From assembly GCA_034505495.1 (NCBI GenBank), contig JAPDQV010000023.1, positions 1 to 55,449 of the forward strand: DNA of 55,449 bases. The letters run 5' to 3'. Shown in pieces: positions 1 to 9,071 of this stretch. This stretch comes from a candidate division KSB1 bacterium (lineage in GTDB: Bacteria; Zhuqueibacterota; Zhuqueibacteria; Residuimicrobiales; Krinioviventaceae). How positions within the stretch are numbered: position 1 is the stretch's first letter; each line of letters opens with the position of its first letter. The notes under the pieces were generated by a model, which saw only the letters and a program-made list of their open reading frames with translations, searched no databases and was not told where the DNA came from. Position numbers and translations under genes: made by a program.

Positions 1-650
1 GGCTCGGTGAAATCGAGTGACGCCGACAGGGATGGCTCCGGCGGAATAACGACCGAGGCACCGGAAAGCATGGTTCGAAAGAGCACGCCAAGTCCGCCGA
101 CATGAAAAAGGGGCAGAGAAAGCAGCCATCGATCACCTGCTGTCAAAGGCATATTTTCATTGGCTCCCAGCGCACTGTAAAAATGATTGCGGAAAGTGTG
201 AACGCAGGCTTTGGGTTCGCCCGTGCTGCCTGTGGTAAACAGGATCGTCGCCCATTGCGATCGATCTTGCGCAATTGAGCGTGCCTTGGGTTGAAAGGAG
301 AGAAGCTCCGGACTTTTTTCGCCAGGTCCATAAAAAAACCGGCATCCGCTACGGCGGCATTGCTCAAGCGCAGGCTCATACGGCAGGCGATGGTTCAGCA
401 GAACGGGTATTGCTCCCGCCGCCCATACGGTAAAGATTTTTCGGATTGTTTCGAGGGAAGGTTCGCCGGACAGGCCGATCAATTCGCCTTTGACTTGCGG
501 CTGTAAATCTTCCGCCTTATGAACGGCCTCATTGATCAACTCGGCCCAGCTCATTCGGCCTGCGGCGCTCAAGACTCCGCCTAATCCGCCGCGTCGGCGC
601 AAAAAGATCGCCAACTCTTCGGCGGTGGTTATCGGCTTGATGCGGGGCAC
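1..650 (-). CDS. menE: o-succinylbenzoate-CoA ligase, 3' end cut by window edge
   Basis: Adenylate-forming enzyme that activates o-succinylbenzoate to its CoA thioester in menaquinone synthesis; cytosolic. Only the first 216 residues are present. They contain the AMP-binding P-loop-like core motif TTGSTGEPKA near residue 120, preceded by WATILF, as expected for the ANL superfamily. The start is a GTG at 650-648 with GGAG just upstream; it lies inside the last codons of menC, a 22-bp overlap in another frame, so the two are probably translationally coupled. There is no ATG near the expected N-terminus. Assignment to MenE rather than another acyl-CoA ligase rests mainly on being last in a complete men operon. 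Confidence 0.85.
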   Translation of the reverse strand, partial: MPRIKPITTAEELAIFLRRRGGLGGVLSAAGRMSWAELINEAVHKAEDLQPQVKGELIGLSGEPSLETIRKIFTVWAAGAIPVLLNHRLPYEPALEQCRRSGCRFFYGPGEKSPELLSFQPKARSIAQDRSQWATILFTTGSTGEPKACVHTFRNHFYSALGANENMPLTAGDRWLLSLPLFHVGGLGVLFRTMLSGASVVIPPEPSLSASLDFTE

Positions 651-1684
651 GTCAGCTCCGATTCATTCACATGAAAGCTGTTTTCGAGCTCCGGGAGCTT
701 AAGGACGCCGCCCTTTGTGTCTATGGGCCGGCTGAGAAAGTCGCGGTCCAACAGCGAAGCGGTATCCAAACCCATAACAGTGTCGGGGCAAAACGCAGCG
801 GCAACGGCAGCGGCCGTACGCAGGCCGACGGCGCTGAGCAGCGGCGAGCTGATCACCGGCAGGATGCCGCGCTCCCTTGCTCGAGCAATGCATGCGATCA
901 AATCTTTGATGCCTCCGTGAATTCCCGGCTTTAAAATCCAGGCCGCTGCGGCAAGATGTTCGCCTTCCGGCATCAGCAGCGACTCATCAAGAGCCGGCGC
1001 TATGGGAGAGAATCGGCTGAACTCGGGCAGGTCGCGCGGATCGTCGACCGGTTCTTCGATGTATTCGATCGGGAGATCGGCAACGGCGCGGGCAAAATCG
1101 ACCGCCTGATCGAGCGGCAGCAGCCGATTGGCGTCCAGACGCAGCTGCAGGTTAAAGGCGGCGATTTCTTTAATTGCCGCAATCTCGTCGGCCAATGCCA
1201 GTCGGCCCACCTTGATTTTGATGACTCTGTATCCCTCCTCGGCGAGTCGAGCCGCCTGCCGGACGAGCTCGCCGGCGGAATCGCCGTAGGCCAGGCCGTT
1301 ATTGGGTATTTTCTCGCAATTTCCTCCCAAAAGGATTGCCGGCGTCAAACCTTGTTGGGACGCGCGGAGATCAATGAGCGCGCTCTCCACGCCGAAGCGT
1401 AGTGCCGGCGAAGAGACGGCCGTGATTTCTTTTATCTGCAAAAACCGCTGCCAATCGTTTTCGTTGTTCGCGATTCCTTTGGAGAGAAATTGGTGAAACT
1501 GATCCAAGACATCTTGGGATGTATCGACAGAAAAGCCCGGCAGCGGCGATGCCTCGCCCCAACCGCAAAAGCGGCCGTCGAAGGTGCAGATAAGGAAGCC
1601 GCGCCTGCACTTCATGTCGGTTTTGCCGATGCGAAACGGCCGCTTCAGCGGAAGCACATATTCATAAAGCTGCAGGTCGATCAC
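629..1684 (-). CDS. menC: o-succinylbenzoate synthase
   Basis: Enolase-superfamily dehydratase that converts SHCHC to o-succinylbenzoate. The 351-residue protein has the full set of expected residues: the KIK motif (general base Lys158), metal ligands Asp184 (LRLDANR), Glu210 (YIEEP) and Asp233 (ALDES), and the second catalytic lysine in LKPG (Lys252). It begins MIDLQLYEY and its ATG overlaps the menA stop by 4 bp. Family members are often mis-annotated as dipeptide epimerase or N-acylamino acid racemase; the men operon context settles the role. Confidence 0.93.
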   Translation of the reverse strand: MIDLQLYEYVLPLKRPFRIGKTDMKCRRGFLICTFDGRFCGWGEASPLPGFSVDTSQDVLDQFHQFLSKGIANNENDWQRFLQIKEITAVSSPALRFGVESALIDLRASQQGLTPAILLGGNCEKIPNNGLAYGDSAGELVRQAARLAEEGYRVIKIKVGRLALADEIAAIKEIAAFNLQLRLDANRLLPLDQAVDFARAVADLPIEYIEEPVDDPRDLPEFSRFSPIAPALDESLLMPEGEHLAAAAWILKPGIHGGIKDLIACIARARERGILPVISSPLLSAVGLRTAAAVAAAFCPDTVMGLDTASLLDRDFLSRPIDTKGGVLKLPELENSFHVNESELTCPASSR

Positions 1685-2559
1685 ACCAAAATTCCAATGG
1701 AAAAAAGCAGGCTGTAGATCAACAAAAGCCGACCGGTCTGGGCGAGCGCTTCATTATACTTTCGACTGGGCGGCTCGCGCAAAAGGATGCGCAGTGGGGG
1801 AATCGCTTCTGCAAAAGCAGCGACGGCCAGAAGCGCAGTCGGCTTGACTTGCCCGGTAAGCACGAGCAGTAGCGGAATGACCAGGACGGCGACTATGACG
1901 CAGCAGAGGTATTCGCCGCGGCCGAATGCTGCACCCCAACGCACCGGCAGCGTCAGTTTGCCGGAGGCGCGGTCGTCATCGATATCGCGCAGGTTATTGA
2001 CCGTCAGGATCGCCGTAGAAAGAAGGCCGGGTCCGACAGCGGCCAAGAGAACGTTTGGGGTGACGGTCAGGGCTTGGACGTAGTAAGTGCCGGCGACCGC
2101 CGCGAAGCCGAAAAAGATAAAGACGAACAATTCACCCAGTCCATGATAGCCGAGTGGATACGGCCCGCCGGTGTAGAGCACTGCGCAAAGGATGGAGAGG
2201 GCGCCGATAATGATCGCCGGCACGCCTCCGCGCACGACCAGATAAGCGCCGCAGACAGCCGCCGCCGAAAAGACGACGAGGAAACCGTTGCGCATCTGCT
2301 CCGGCTTGATCCAGCCTGCGGCTACGGCGCGCGTTGGGCCAAGCCGTTCCGCTTTGTCGCTGCCGTGACGATAGTCAAAATAGTCATTGGCATAATTGGC
2401 GCCGATCTGCAGGAGCAGGGCGCATGCGCCTGCCAGAAGTGCCGCCAAGGGGTGAGCGCGGCCGTCTCGGTATGCCAAGGCGGTGCCGATGAGCACAGGA
2501 GCTATGGCCGCCGGCAGCGTTTTAGGACGGGCGGCAAGCAGCCAAGGCTTGAGGTTCAT
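1681..2559 (-). CDS. menA: 1,4-dihydroxy-2-naphthoate polyprenyltransferase
   Basis: UbiA-family integral membrane prenyltransferase that attaches the polyprenyl tail to DHNA to give demethylmenaquinone. The 292-residue protein shows both Asp-rich Mg/diphosphate motifs: [11 protein letters not shown] near residues 58-68 and [10 protein letters not shown] in the second half. Between them lie hydrophobic stretches consistent with 8-9 membrane helices. The N-terminal [15 protein letters not shown] is typical of MenA. It overlaps menB (upstream) and menC (downstream) by 4 bp each. Confidence 0.95.
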   Translation of the reverse strand: MNLKPWLLAARPKTLPAAIAPVLIGTALAYRDGRAHPLAALLAGACALLLQIGANYANDYFDYRHGSDKAERLGPTRAVAAGWIKPEQMRNGFLVVFSAAAVCGAYLVVRGGVPAIIIGALSILCAVLYTGGPYPLGYHGLGELFVFIFFGFAAVAGTYYVQALTVTPNVLLAAVGPGLLSTAILTVNNLRDIDDDRASGKLTLPVRWGAAFGRGEYLCCVIVAVLVIPLLLVLTGQVKPTALLAVAAFAEAIPPLRILLREPPSRKYNEALAQTGRLLLIYSLLFSIGILV

Positions 2560-3401
2560 TGCTGTTCTCCGTTCTTGGTGCTCTTTGGACGACGAAAGCG
2601 GCTAAAGTCAGGTTTGCGCTTTTCGATAAAGGCGTCCCGTCCTTCTTTGGCCTCATCGGTCATGTAAAAAAGCATGGTGGCGCAGCCGGCCAGCTCCTGC
2701 AGTCCGGCCTGGCCGTCGCAGTCGGCGTTGAGCGCAGCTTTGAGACAGCGGATCGCGGTCGGTGAGTTGGCGAGAATCTCCCGGCACCATTTCACCGTTT
2801 CTTCCTCCAATTGCTCCAAAGGCACGACCGTGTTCACAAGTCCCATAGCCAATGCTTCCTGGGCGGAATACTGCCGGCAGAGGAACCAAATCTCGCGCGC
2901 CTTTTTCTGCCCCACGACCCGTGCCAGGTAGGAGGCGCCGTAGCCGCCGTCGAAGGAGCCGACGCGCGGTCCGGTCTGGCCGAAAATCGCATTATCGGCA
3001 GCAATGGTCAAATCGCACAGCAGGTGCAGCACATGGCCGCCGCCGACGGCATAGCCGGCAACCATGGCGATGATCGGCTTGGGGCACCGGCGCATTTGCC
3101 GCTGAAACTCGAGCACGTTGAGCCGATCGGTTCCTTCGGCATCGCGATAACCGGCGTGGCCTCGCACCTTTTGGTCCCCGCCTGAGCAGAAGGCCTTCTC
3201 TCCTTGGCCGGTGAGAATGACGACGCCGATATCCGGATCTTCTTCGGCATCCCGCAAGGCCGCCGCCATTTCAGTTACCGTCAGCGGTCGAAAGGCGTTA
3301 CGTACCTCGGGTCGATTGATGGTGATCTTGGCGATGCCGTCATATTTTTCGTAAAGAATGTCCACGAATGTTCCGGCGCTTTGCCATGGAAATTTGCTCA
3401 T
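2556..3401 (-). CDS. menB: 1,4-dihydroxy-2-naphthoyl-CoA synthase
   Basis: Crotonase-fold enzyme that closes the second ring of naphthoquinone from OSB-CoA. The 281-residue protein carries the MenB-specific stretch [19 protein letters not shown] (around residue 160), the oxyanion-hole region [11 protein letters not shown], and a C-terminal [20 protein letters not shown] typical of the family. It starts 3 nt after the menH stop and its stop overlaps menA. Confidence 0.96.
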   Translation of the reverse strand: MSKFPWQSAGTFVDILYEKYDGIAKITINRPEVRNAFRPLTVTEMAAALRDAEEDPDIGVVILTGQGEKAFCSGGDQKVRGHAGYRDAEGTDRLNVLEFQRQMRRCPKPIIAMVAGYAVGGGHVLHLLCDLTIAADNAIFGQTGPRVGSFDGGYGASYLARVVGQKKAREIWFLCRQYSAQEALAMGLVNTVVPLEQLEEETVKWCREILANSPTAIRCLKAALNADCDGQAGLQELAGCATMLFYMTDEAKEGRDAFIEKRKPDFSRFRRPKSTKNGEQQ

Positions 3402-3404
3402 AGC

Positions 3405-4205
3405 TTACTCCCAACGTTTGTCCAAAAGCGACGATTGTTGCAAAATCTCGGCAATAACATCGGCCAAAGCAGTCGGGTTCTCCAAATGGACCGCATGGCC
3501 GCATTCCTTTACTACATGCAGCGTCGCCGACGGAAGAACGCTCCTCATCCATTCGGCTTCGCGTCGATATTTCTCATCCTTTTCACCCACGATCAGATGC
3601 AGCGGAACGACCAGTTCCGGCAGCTTGTGCCGCATCGGCGGCTGCGACGCTTGTCCAAGCGAAAGTAAAGCCGCGGCTACGGCTTCAGGTCGGTTCTTTA
3701 AGCGGCGGGCAATGGTCTCGGCGTAATAAGGCGAGCTGCGAATATCGGCAAACAGCGGCTGCGCGTACCATTGATCCAACGCTTCCGCCAATGGCTGATG
3801 ACGAAACCGCTCAGCCCACAGCTCTTCCCGCCGACGTCGATCGGCTCTTTCCGATTCCTCGATGCCCGGCGACGCTGAAACGAGTATGACAAAATGAAAC
3901 CGATGCGGAAAGTGCAGCGCGGCATAAAGTGCAATGCGGCCGCCCATCGAATACCCGACGAGCCCGATTTTACGAACATCGAGGGCATTCAGCAAGGCAA
4001 TAACGGCCTCTATGGTTTCCTTAAAGTCCGCCTTGAGATGATTTGCCTCGCCGTGCCCCGGCAGATCGACGGTGACACAGCAGACTCGATCGGAGAGGGC
4101 TTGCGCAACGCGGAGCCAGTCTTGACGCGCGCCCAAAAAGCCGTGCAGAAACAGGAGCCGGCAGCCTGCTTCATTGCCGAACTTGTCAAAGGGAAGAACG
4201 CTCAT
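3405..4205 (-). CDS. menH: SHCHC synthase (alpha/beta hydrolase)
   Basis: Alpha/beta-hydrolase that eliminates pyruvate from SEPHCHC to give SHCHC. It has the oxyanion motif LHGFLG (20-25), the nucleophile elbow GYSMGG (Ser86), a candidate acid at Asp210 (VGEKD) and the catalytic His237 (CGHAVHLENP). At 266 residues it matches MenH length. The position between menD and menB, with 4-bp overlap to menD, supports the specific assignment over a generic hydrolase. Confidence 0.9.
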   Translation of the reverse strand: MSVLPFDKFGNEAGCRLLFLHGFLGARQDWLRVAQALSDRVCCVTVDLPGHGEANHLKADFKETIEAVIALLNALDVRKIGLVGYSMGGRIALYAALHFPHRFHFVILVSASPGIEESERADRRRREELWAERFRHQPLAEALDQWYAQPLFADIRSSPYYAETIARRLKNRPEAVAAALLSLGQASQPPMRHKLPELVVPLHLIVGEKDEKYRREAEWMRSVLPSATLHVVKECGHAVHLENPTALADVIAEILQQSSLLDKRWE

Positions 4206-5899
4206 GAGTTGTTCCCACGGCTTTGACGGATTGCTTCTTCGATTTTGCGGTGCGCCTGAAGGTTTTCTCGAGGATCGCTGACAACCTCGATGAGCGTCGA
4301 ACGACCGCTTGTTAAGGCGCGCTGAAAGGCGGCCTTAAATGCTTCGACGCTCTGCGGTTGTTCATAATCCAGGCCGAACAGCTCGGCGGTCTTTTTGAAC
4401 CGCAGACCGTGCGGTGTCTGGAAATAATCATTGTATTCAGCATAGTCGGCTATAGGCAGAAAAGCAAAGATGCCGCCGCCATTATTGTTGACCACGACAA
4501 TAGTCATCGGAGAAGGGGAACGTGCGGCAAGCAGGAGAGAATTGAGATCGTGCAGCAGGGCCAAGTCTCCAATCAACAGAGTGGTCGGCGCCGCGAGACC
4601 GCGGGCAAAGCCGACGGCAGCAGCGACGGTGCCGTCGATGCCGCTGACGCCGCGGTTGCCGCCGACGGGGCGAGGTTTCCTGCCGCGGGCGGCAAACCAA
4701 TGCATGTCGCGCACCGGCATGCTGTTGCCCAAAAATAGGCCGTGCTCATCCGGAAGAAGTCGGGAAATCCAAAACGCCGCGGCCGGTTCGCAAAGCTCGG
4801 CAGAGAACCACTCTTTATTCCACTCAACGGTCTTGCCGAGCGATGAGCGACGCGGCAGCTGTTCCGCCAAAGCACGGGCAACGGTCTCCGGGGCAGCATT
4901 GAAACGATGCGTCACCCAATGTCCCGGATCGGTTCGGCGCGGAAACTCGTCGATGTGGACGAAGCATTGCGGCGGATTGGCCTCCAGAGCCGTATGGAGC
5001 TGCTTCGACAAGAAAGGCCCGCCTAGGTGCAGAGCACAGTCGATCGGCGGCCGTTCGGCGAGCAATCGGCGTTCGTCGACCAAGGGCGCATCGAGCTCGG
5101 CAAAGCGAAGAGGATGGAGTACGTCGATGTGAGTCGGCCATTGCAGGGCGGTGATCAAGTCGGCGACTGCTTTCCAATCATGATAGGGCGGCCGACGGCC
5201 GATGATGAGCAGCGGATGGGATGCATTTTGCAGCAGGGGCAGAATCTGCCGTGCGGTTTCTCGTCCCGTATCAGGAGGGCGGGTGTAAACGGTAAAAGGG
5301 TTGCGGTCCTGCTGCCAACGGGAAAATGCCGGTGAAGTCGGAAAAGAAAACGGCGTCGGTTTCGGCGCCAACGGCTCGCGAAACATTATGTTGATGTGCA
5401 CGGGACCGGATTTCTCGACGGCCGCCGCAACCGCCCAATCGAGCGATGACAAAAGAAAATCGGGCGATATTTTTTCATCAGGGCAGGGTAGGGTGAGTCT
5501 CTGCCGGACGAATTCTCCAAAAAGCTGTCCTTGACGGATGGTCTGATTGGCGCCGACGTCCTGCAGTTCCGGCGGACGATCGGCCGTAAGTACGAGCAGC
5601 GGCGTCCAATCCTCCGAGGCCTCAACGACAGCCGGCAGATAATTGGCGCCTGCAGTGCCCGACGTGGCGATCACCGCGGCCGGTTTGCCGCAGGCCTTGG
5701 CATAACCGACGGCCAAATAGGCCGCGCCGCGTTCGTCGTGGGCAATGACCGCTTCGGCCTCAGGATGACGGGCAACCGCGACTGCCAAAGGTGCCGAACG
5801 CGAGCCGGGAGAAATGCAGAACAGCCGGATACCCAGCCGAACCAGTTCCTCGACGATTAAAGAAGCCCAAAAGAGGTTAAGGTTTTCAGCGGTAGTCAT
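4202..5899 (-). CDS. menD: SEPHCHC synthase
   Basis: Thiamine-diphosphate enzyme that adds 2-oxoglutarate to isochorismate, the first committed step of menaquinone synthesis. The 565-residue protein begins NLNLFWASLIVEELVRLG, has PGSRSAPL, the ThDP-activating Glu56 in HDERGAA, SGTAGANY, and the C-terminal GNSMPVRD and ThDP/Mg region (GDLALLHDLN, NNNGGGIF). Length agrees with characterised MenD. It overlaps menF and menH by 4 bp each. Confidence 0.96.
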   Translation of the reverse strand: MTTAENLNLFWASLIVEELVRLGIRLFCISPGSRSAPLAVAVARHPEAEAVIAHDERGAAYLAVGYAKACGKPAAVIATSGTAGANYLPAVVEASEDWTPLLVLTADRPPELQDVGANQTIRQGQLFGEFVRQRLTLPCPDEKISPDFLLSSLDWAVAAAVEKSGPVHINIMFREPLAPKPTPFSFPTSPAFSRWQQDRNPFTVYTRPPDTGRETARQILPLLQNASHPLLIIGRRPPYHDWKAVADLITALQWPTHIDVLHPLRFAELDAPLVDERRLLAERPPIDCALHLGGPFLSKQLHTALEANPPQCFVHIDEFPRRTDPGHWVTHRFNAAPETVARALAEQLPRRSSLGKTVEWNKEWFSAELCEPAAAFWISRLLPDEHGLFLGNSMPVRDMHWFAARGRKPRPVGGNRGVSGIDGTVAAAVGFARGLAAPTTLLIGDLALLHDLNSLLLAARSPSPMTIVVVNNNGGGIFAFLPIADYAEYNDYFQTPHGLRFKKTAELFGLDYEQPQSVEAFKAAFQRALTSGRSTLIEVVSDPRENLQAHRKIEEAIRQSRGNNS

Positions 5900-7251
5900 T
5901 CTAATCCAAAGAGCTGCATAAAATTCTTGGTCTTGTTGCGCTTTTCATCCCATTCTTTTTGAGGATCCGATCCCTCGACAATTCCGGAACCGGCATAGAC
6001 TTCGAGACGGTCGCCGTAGACCAGAGCGGAGCGGATCGCCACGGCAAATTCGGCCTCGCGGCGGGAAATCCAGCCGAGGGGCGCAGCATACCAGCCGCGA
6101 TCGAACGGCTCCAGTTGCGCAATGGCATCAATGGCTTGCCTGCCGGGTAAACCGCCGACCGCCGGGGTGGGGTGCAGCGCCAGGATGAGGTGCCCGTCCG
6201 TTACCTCTTTGCGAAGCTCGGCGCTGAATTCGCTCACCAAATGCTGAACGTGAGTAAGTTTGACGACCTGCTCCGTAGTAACTTGCTCGATATGACGACA
6301 AAGAGGAGTGAGCTTTTCCAGAATCATCTTTTGCACCAACCGATGCTCCCGCTGATCCTTGTCCGACGCGCGCATCTCGAGCGCTAACCGCTCATCTTCC
6401 TCATCTGAAAATCCTCGGGGCCGCGTCGCGGCAACGGCTTCGGTAAAGATCGTCGAATCTCGCCGCTCAAAAAGGCACTCGGGCGACATGCCGATAAAAG
6501 CGCTGCGGGGATTGAACTGCAAAGCAAAGTGAAAGGTGCGTCCGTTCTTTTTCAGCAGATAGTCCAATAACAACCATGGACTAACGCTTTTCTCCAAGCG
6601 CAGCATGGTTTTTCCGGCCAAGACAATCTTTATGAGATCGCCTTTGCGGATGGCATCCAGAGCGGAGTTGACCATTATTTCCCAAGCTTCGCGGTTCGGT
6701 ATTTCGCTGTGCTCCATCACGGCCGGTAAGGCTGTCTCTGCAAAGGGCTGCGGGGGCAGCAGCCATTCTTCGACTTCGCGCCTGCAGTCTCTATAGAGTT
6801 GGGTAGAATCGGTATCCGGCGAAAGAAGAAAGTTCATGGCGAGTCGTTCGCCGTCGGCATGGCTGACCAGCTCGAAACGGGGGAGGATAAAGTGATATTT
6901 GGCGAAGGGTTGCCAGATTTCCTCCATTGGTCGTGAGGGATCGAAGCGCATGCCGCCGAAATAGCGCACTCCGTCATCAGCCGTAGCCAGGCGGTGGTGA
7001 ATCGTCTGAAAGATCTTGGGAGAGTTGGATATCAGGTGATGGACTGCGCCAATTGCGGCTATGCGTTCGCTTTGATCGCGCTTGGACCAAAAGATCCGCG
7101 CGGCAGCTTTTTGACCGTTCAGAAAATGCAAAAGATCGAGCCCCTCGACCGGTACCTCCACTCTGCCGATGGACAACCCCGAACGGTTTGGGCGCATCAG
7201 CTTTTTTTTCAACTGTTCAAGCAGCTCGGTTCCAAGATCCGTAAAGGTCAT
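5896..7251 (-). CDS. menF: isochorismate synthase
   Basis: Chorismate-binding (ADCS/MST superfamily) enzyme converting chorismate to isochorismate. The 451-residue protein has a variable N-terminal half and a conserved C-terminal catalytic half from about residue 190. The latter contains FIGMSPECLF, EAVAATRPRG, LHPTPAVGGLPG and the Mg-binding end YAGSGIVEGSDPQKEW. It starts 10 nt after ubiE and overlaps menD. EntC-type enzymes share these motifs; the operon makes it the menaquinone enzyme. Confidence 0.93.
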   Translation of the reverse strand: MTFTDLGTELLEQLKKKLMRPNRSGLSIGRVEVPVEGLDLLHFLNGQKAAARIFWSKRDQSERIAAIGAVHHLISNSPKIFQTIHHRLATADDGVRYFGGMRFDPSRPMEEIWQPFAKYHFILPRFELVSHADGERLAMNFLLSPDTDSTQLYRDCRREVEEWLLPPQPFAETALPAVMEHSEIPNREAWEIMVNSALDAIRKGDLIKIVLAGKTMLRLEKSVSPWLLLDYLLKKNGRTFHFALQFNPRSAFIGMSPECLFERRDSTIFTEAVAATRPRGFSDEEDERLALEMRASDKDQREHRLVQKMILEKLTPLCRHIEQVTTEQVVKLTHVQHLVSEFSAELRKEVTDGHLILALHPTPAVGGLPGRQAIDAIAQLEPFDRGWYAAPLGWISRREAEFAVAIRSALVYGDRLEVYAGSGIVEGSDPQKEWDEKRNKTKNFMQLFGLE

Positions 7252-7261
7252 AGCCGGGTCA

Positions 7262-7984
7262 TCAACTTTCTTTCGTCGCCATGTACAATGTTGTAATGCC
7301 GAATGTGAGTGATCGGTACGATGTATCGGAAAAACCGGCCTGTCGAAGGCGCCGGAGCAAGTTTTCGCTGCGACTAAAATCCTCGATGGTCACGTTGAGG
7401 TACCGGTATGCTTTGCGGTCTCCTGAAAGCGCGGCGCCGATTCTCGGCAAGATGTGCCGCAGATAGAACCGGTACGGAACGCGGATAAAACGATTTTGCG
7501 GCATCGAGAATTCCAGGATGAACAGCCGGCCGTTCGGTTTGAGGATGCGGTACACTTCGCGTAGCGCTTCAGAGACGTCGGCAAAGTTACGGATGCCGAA
7601 GGCGATGGTCACGGCATCAGCCGAGCGGTCTCGGATGGAAAGGTGCAATGCATCGCCGGAGATAAGTCGAAGCGGCAGATCGCGGCGCTCAGCCTTGGCT
7701 TTGGCGACTGCCAGCATTCGACGCGACGGATCAACCCCCAGCACGAATCCTTGGTGGGACTTTATCAATAATTCCAAAGCCACATCCCCTGTGCCGGTCG
7801 CCAAATCGATGACAATCGACGTCGGGCCGAGAGGCAGCAGACGGAGCATCGTCTTGCGCCAGGAAACATCCAGCCTTAATGAAAGAACGCGGTTGAGCAA
7901 GTCATAACGTCGGGCGATGCGGTCAAAAAGTCGGCTGGACCAACGTTTTTGCCGCAAAAGGATATCCTGTTCGCTTCGTTCCAC
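7262..7984 (-). CDS. ubiE: demethylmenaquinone methyltransferase
   Basis: Class I SAM-dependent methyltransferase for the final C-methylation of menaquinone (MenG/UbiE). The 240-residue protein has SAM motif I VIDLATGTGDVAL, the acidic GVDPSRRML, and the UbiE signature ADAVTIAFGIRNF, followed by REVYRILKPNGRL. The start is GTG at 7984; no Shine-Dalgarno precedes it. Instead a promoter lies so close that the transcript should begin at or next to the start codon (see promoter at 7990-8018). It is the first gene of the men operon. Confidence 0.93.
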   Translation of the reverse strand: MERSEQDILLRQKRWSSRLFDRIARRYDLLNRVLSLRLDVSWRKTMLRLLPLGPTSIVIDLATGTGDVALELLIKSHQGFVLGVDPSRRMLAVAKAKAERRDLPLRLISGDALHLSIRDRSADAVTIAFGIRNFADVSEALREVYRILKPNGRLFILEFSMPQNRFIRVPYRFYLRHILPRIGAALSGDRKAYRYLNVTIEDFSRSENLLRRLRQAGFSDTSYRSLTFGITTLYMATKES

Positions 7985-7989
7985 ACAAA

Positions 7990-8018
7990 AAATTATTGAT
8001 TTTTGACGAGAAAACCAA
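7990..8018 (-). promoter_or_regulatory. predicted leaderless promoter of the men operon
   Basis: On the minus strand TTGGTT (8018-8013), a 17-bp spacer, then TAATTT (7995-7990). Only 5 nt separate the -10 element from the GTG of ubiE, so the transcription start should coincide with the start codon. No ribosome-binding site is visible. Four other genes in this window have the same layout. Confidence 0.65.
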
Positions 8019-8040
8019 GGCGGTAAAGCCGTCGCTTAAG

Positions 8041-8091
8041 CATAAAAAGGCCGCCGATTCGATGCGTCGAGCGCAGCGAAAGGCGGCCTTT
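8041..8091 (-). terminator. intrinsic terminator after the thioredoxin gene
   Basis: Inverted repeat aaaggccgcc (8046-8055) / ggcggccttt (8082-8091), a 10-bp GC-rich stem followed on the minus strand by TTTTTATG. It sits between the thioredoxin stop (8151) and the men promoter (7990-8018), insulating the two units. Confidence 0.8.
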
Positions 8092-8150
8092 GTGTTGTAG
8101 AGGAGGAGGAGAAGGAATGGTCTGTGCAGGGCCTTGCCGATTTGTAAAAT

Positions 8151-8516
8151 TTAGTTGCCTGCTTGCGCCGCCACTTCTGCTTTGATTTTTTCCATATCCA
8201 AAGCTCGAACCTGGCGGATAATGTCCTCCAAAGCCGCTTCGGGAAGGGCGCCCGGCTGCTTGTAAAGCAGAATCCCCTCGCGAAATATCGCGAGCGTCGG
8301 AATGGACTGGATGCCGAAAGCGGCAGCCATTTCCATATTCTTTTCCGTATTGACTTTGTAGAATCCGATATCCGGATGATTTTTGGCCGCTTTCTCAAAG
8401 ATGGGCGCAAACATGCGGCACGGGCCGCACCATTCCGCCCAAAAATCAATCATGACTATATCATTTTTGGCCAGAACATCGTCCAATTCTTTTAAGGGCA
8501 GATCGTAGTAAAGCAT
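8151..8516 (-). CDS. thioredoxin
   Basis: Small cytosolic dithiol oxidoreductase of 121 residues. It has the thioredoxin fold with active site WCGPC (Cys30, Cys33), a buried acidic residue in IDFWAEW, and the cis-proline loop SIPTLAIF. A C-terminal extension of about 12 charged/alanine-rich residues follows the domain. A clear AAGGAG precedes the ATG at 8516. Monocistronic: its own promoter lies upstream and a terminator downstream. The partner reductase is not in the window. Confidence 0.93.
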   Translation of the reverse strand: MLYYDLPLKELDDVLAKNDIVMIDFWAEWCGPCRMFAPIFEKAAKNHPDIGFYKVNTEKNMEMAAAFGIQSIPTLAIFREGILLYKQPGALPEAALEDIIRQVRALDMEKIKAEVAAQAGN

Positions 8517-8544
8517 AGTTACTCCTTATTTTTATGTTCGCTAA

Positions 8545-8574
8545 ATTAGATGAAGAAACGCAAAAAGGATTCAA
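8545..8574 (-). promoter_or_regulatory. predicted promoter of the thioredoxin gene
   Basis: Minus-strand TTGAAT (8574-8569), 18-bp spacer, TCTAAT (8550-8545). Transcription would start about 20 nt before the ATG, leaving room for the AAGGAG ribosome-binding site. Confidence 0.45.
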
Positions 8575-8587
8575 AACTCTTTTTGCG
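8559..8587. repeat. inverted repeat between thioredoxin and PTPS genes
   Basis: Perfect 9-bp arms CGCAAAAAG (8559-8567) and CTTTTTGCG (8579-8587) with an 11-nt centre, lying between two divergent genes and overlapping the predicted -35 of the thioredoxin promoter. It could be an operator or the terminator-like start of a leader; there is no downstream gene for a terminator to serve. Confidence 0.5.
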
Positions 8588-8654
8588 ACTTTGGAATTTT
8601 ACTCGTGCAGAATTGTTCATTGTGTTAAATTTTGGTGATCGTTTAGGAGACTCT

Positions 8655-9068
8655 ATGCCGATCGTCTATGTTACGCGAAAAATTCATTTCAGCGCCGCGC
8701 ATAGGCTGCACAGCGACAAGTTGAGCGAAGATGAGAATCGCCGCATCTACGGATTGTGCAACAATCCTCTCGGCCATGGCCACAACTATGAGGTGGAGGT
8801 GACGGTCTGCGGCGAGCCGGATCCGATAACGGGAATGGTCATCGATCTCAAGGAGCTGAAGGAAATTTTAGAGCGTCGTGTGGCGGCGCCTATGGATCAC
8901 AAACATCTCAATGAGGAGGTCGATTTTTTGGCCGGTGTTGTACCGACTGCCGAGAACATCGCCGTGGCAATCTGGCATCAAATCGAAGGAGAGTTGCCGA
9001 AAGGAAAATTGTACGAAGTAAAAGTCTATGAAACCGAACGCAACATTGCCGTCTATCGAGGAGAATAA
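8655..9068 (+). CDS. 6-pyruvoyltetrahydropterin synthase-type enzyme
   Basis: 137-residue PTPS/QueD-family enzyme acting on dihydroneopterin triphosphate. Zinc ligands are His16 (HFSAAH), His41 and His43 (GHGHNY); the catalytic Cys35 lies in CNNPLGHGHNY, with the Asp81-His82 pair in PMDHKHL and the pterin-binding Glu126 in VYETE. Both the CNNP-GHGHNY motif and the C-terminus VYETERNIAVYRGE resemble animal PTPS more than QueD, as I recall those sequences. The start is the ATG at 8655 after TTAGGAGA; an upstream in-frame ATG at 8550 lacks such a site. folE follows 3 nt later, then an SDR, so a biopterin-type product is more likely than queuosine. QueD remains possible. Confidence 0.85.
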   Translation: MPIVYVTRKIHFSAAHRLHSDKLSEDENRRIYGLCNNPLGHGHNYEVEVTVCGEPDPITGMVIDLKELKEILERRVAAPMDHKHLNEEVDFLAGVVPTAENIAVAIWHQIEGELPKGKLYEVKVYETERNIAVYRGE

Positions 9069-9071
9069 ACC

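Noticed and set aside
8655..9068. Annotating the PTPS-type gene as queD of queuosine synthesis
   Set aside because: Not excluded, but the motif resembles true PTPS and the neighbours are folE and a reductase rather than queC, queE or queF.
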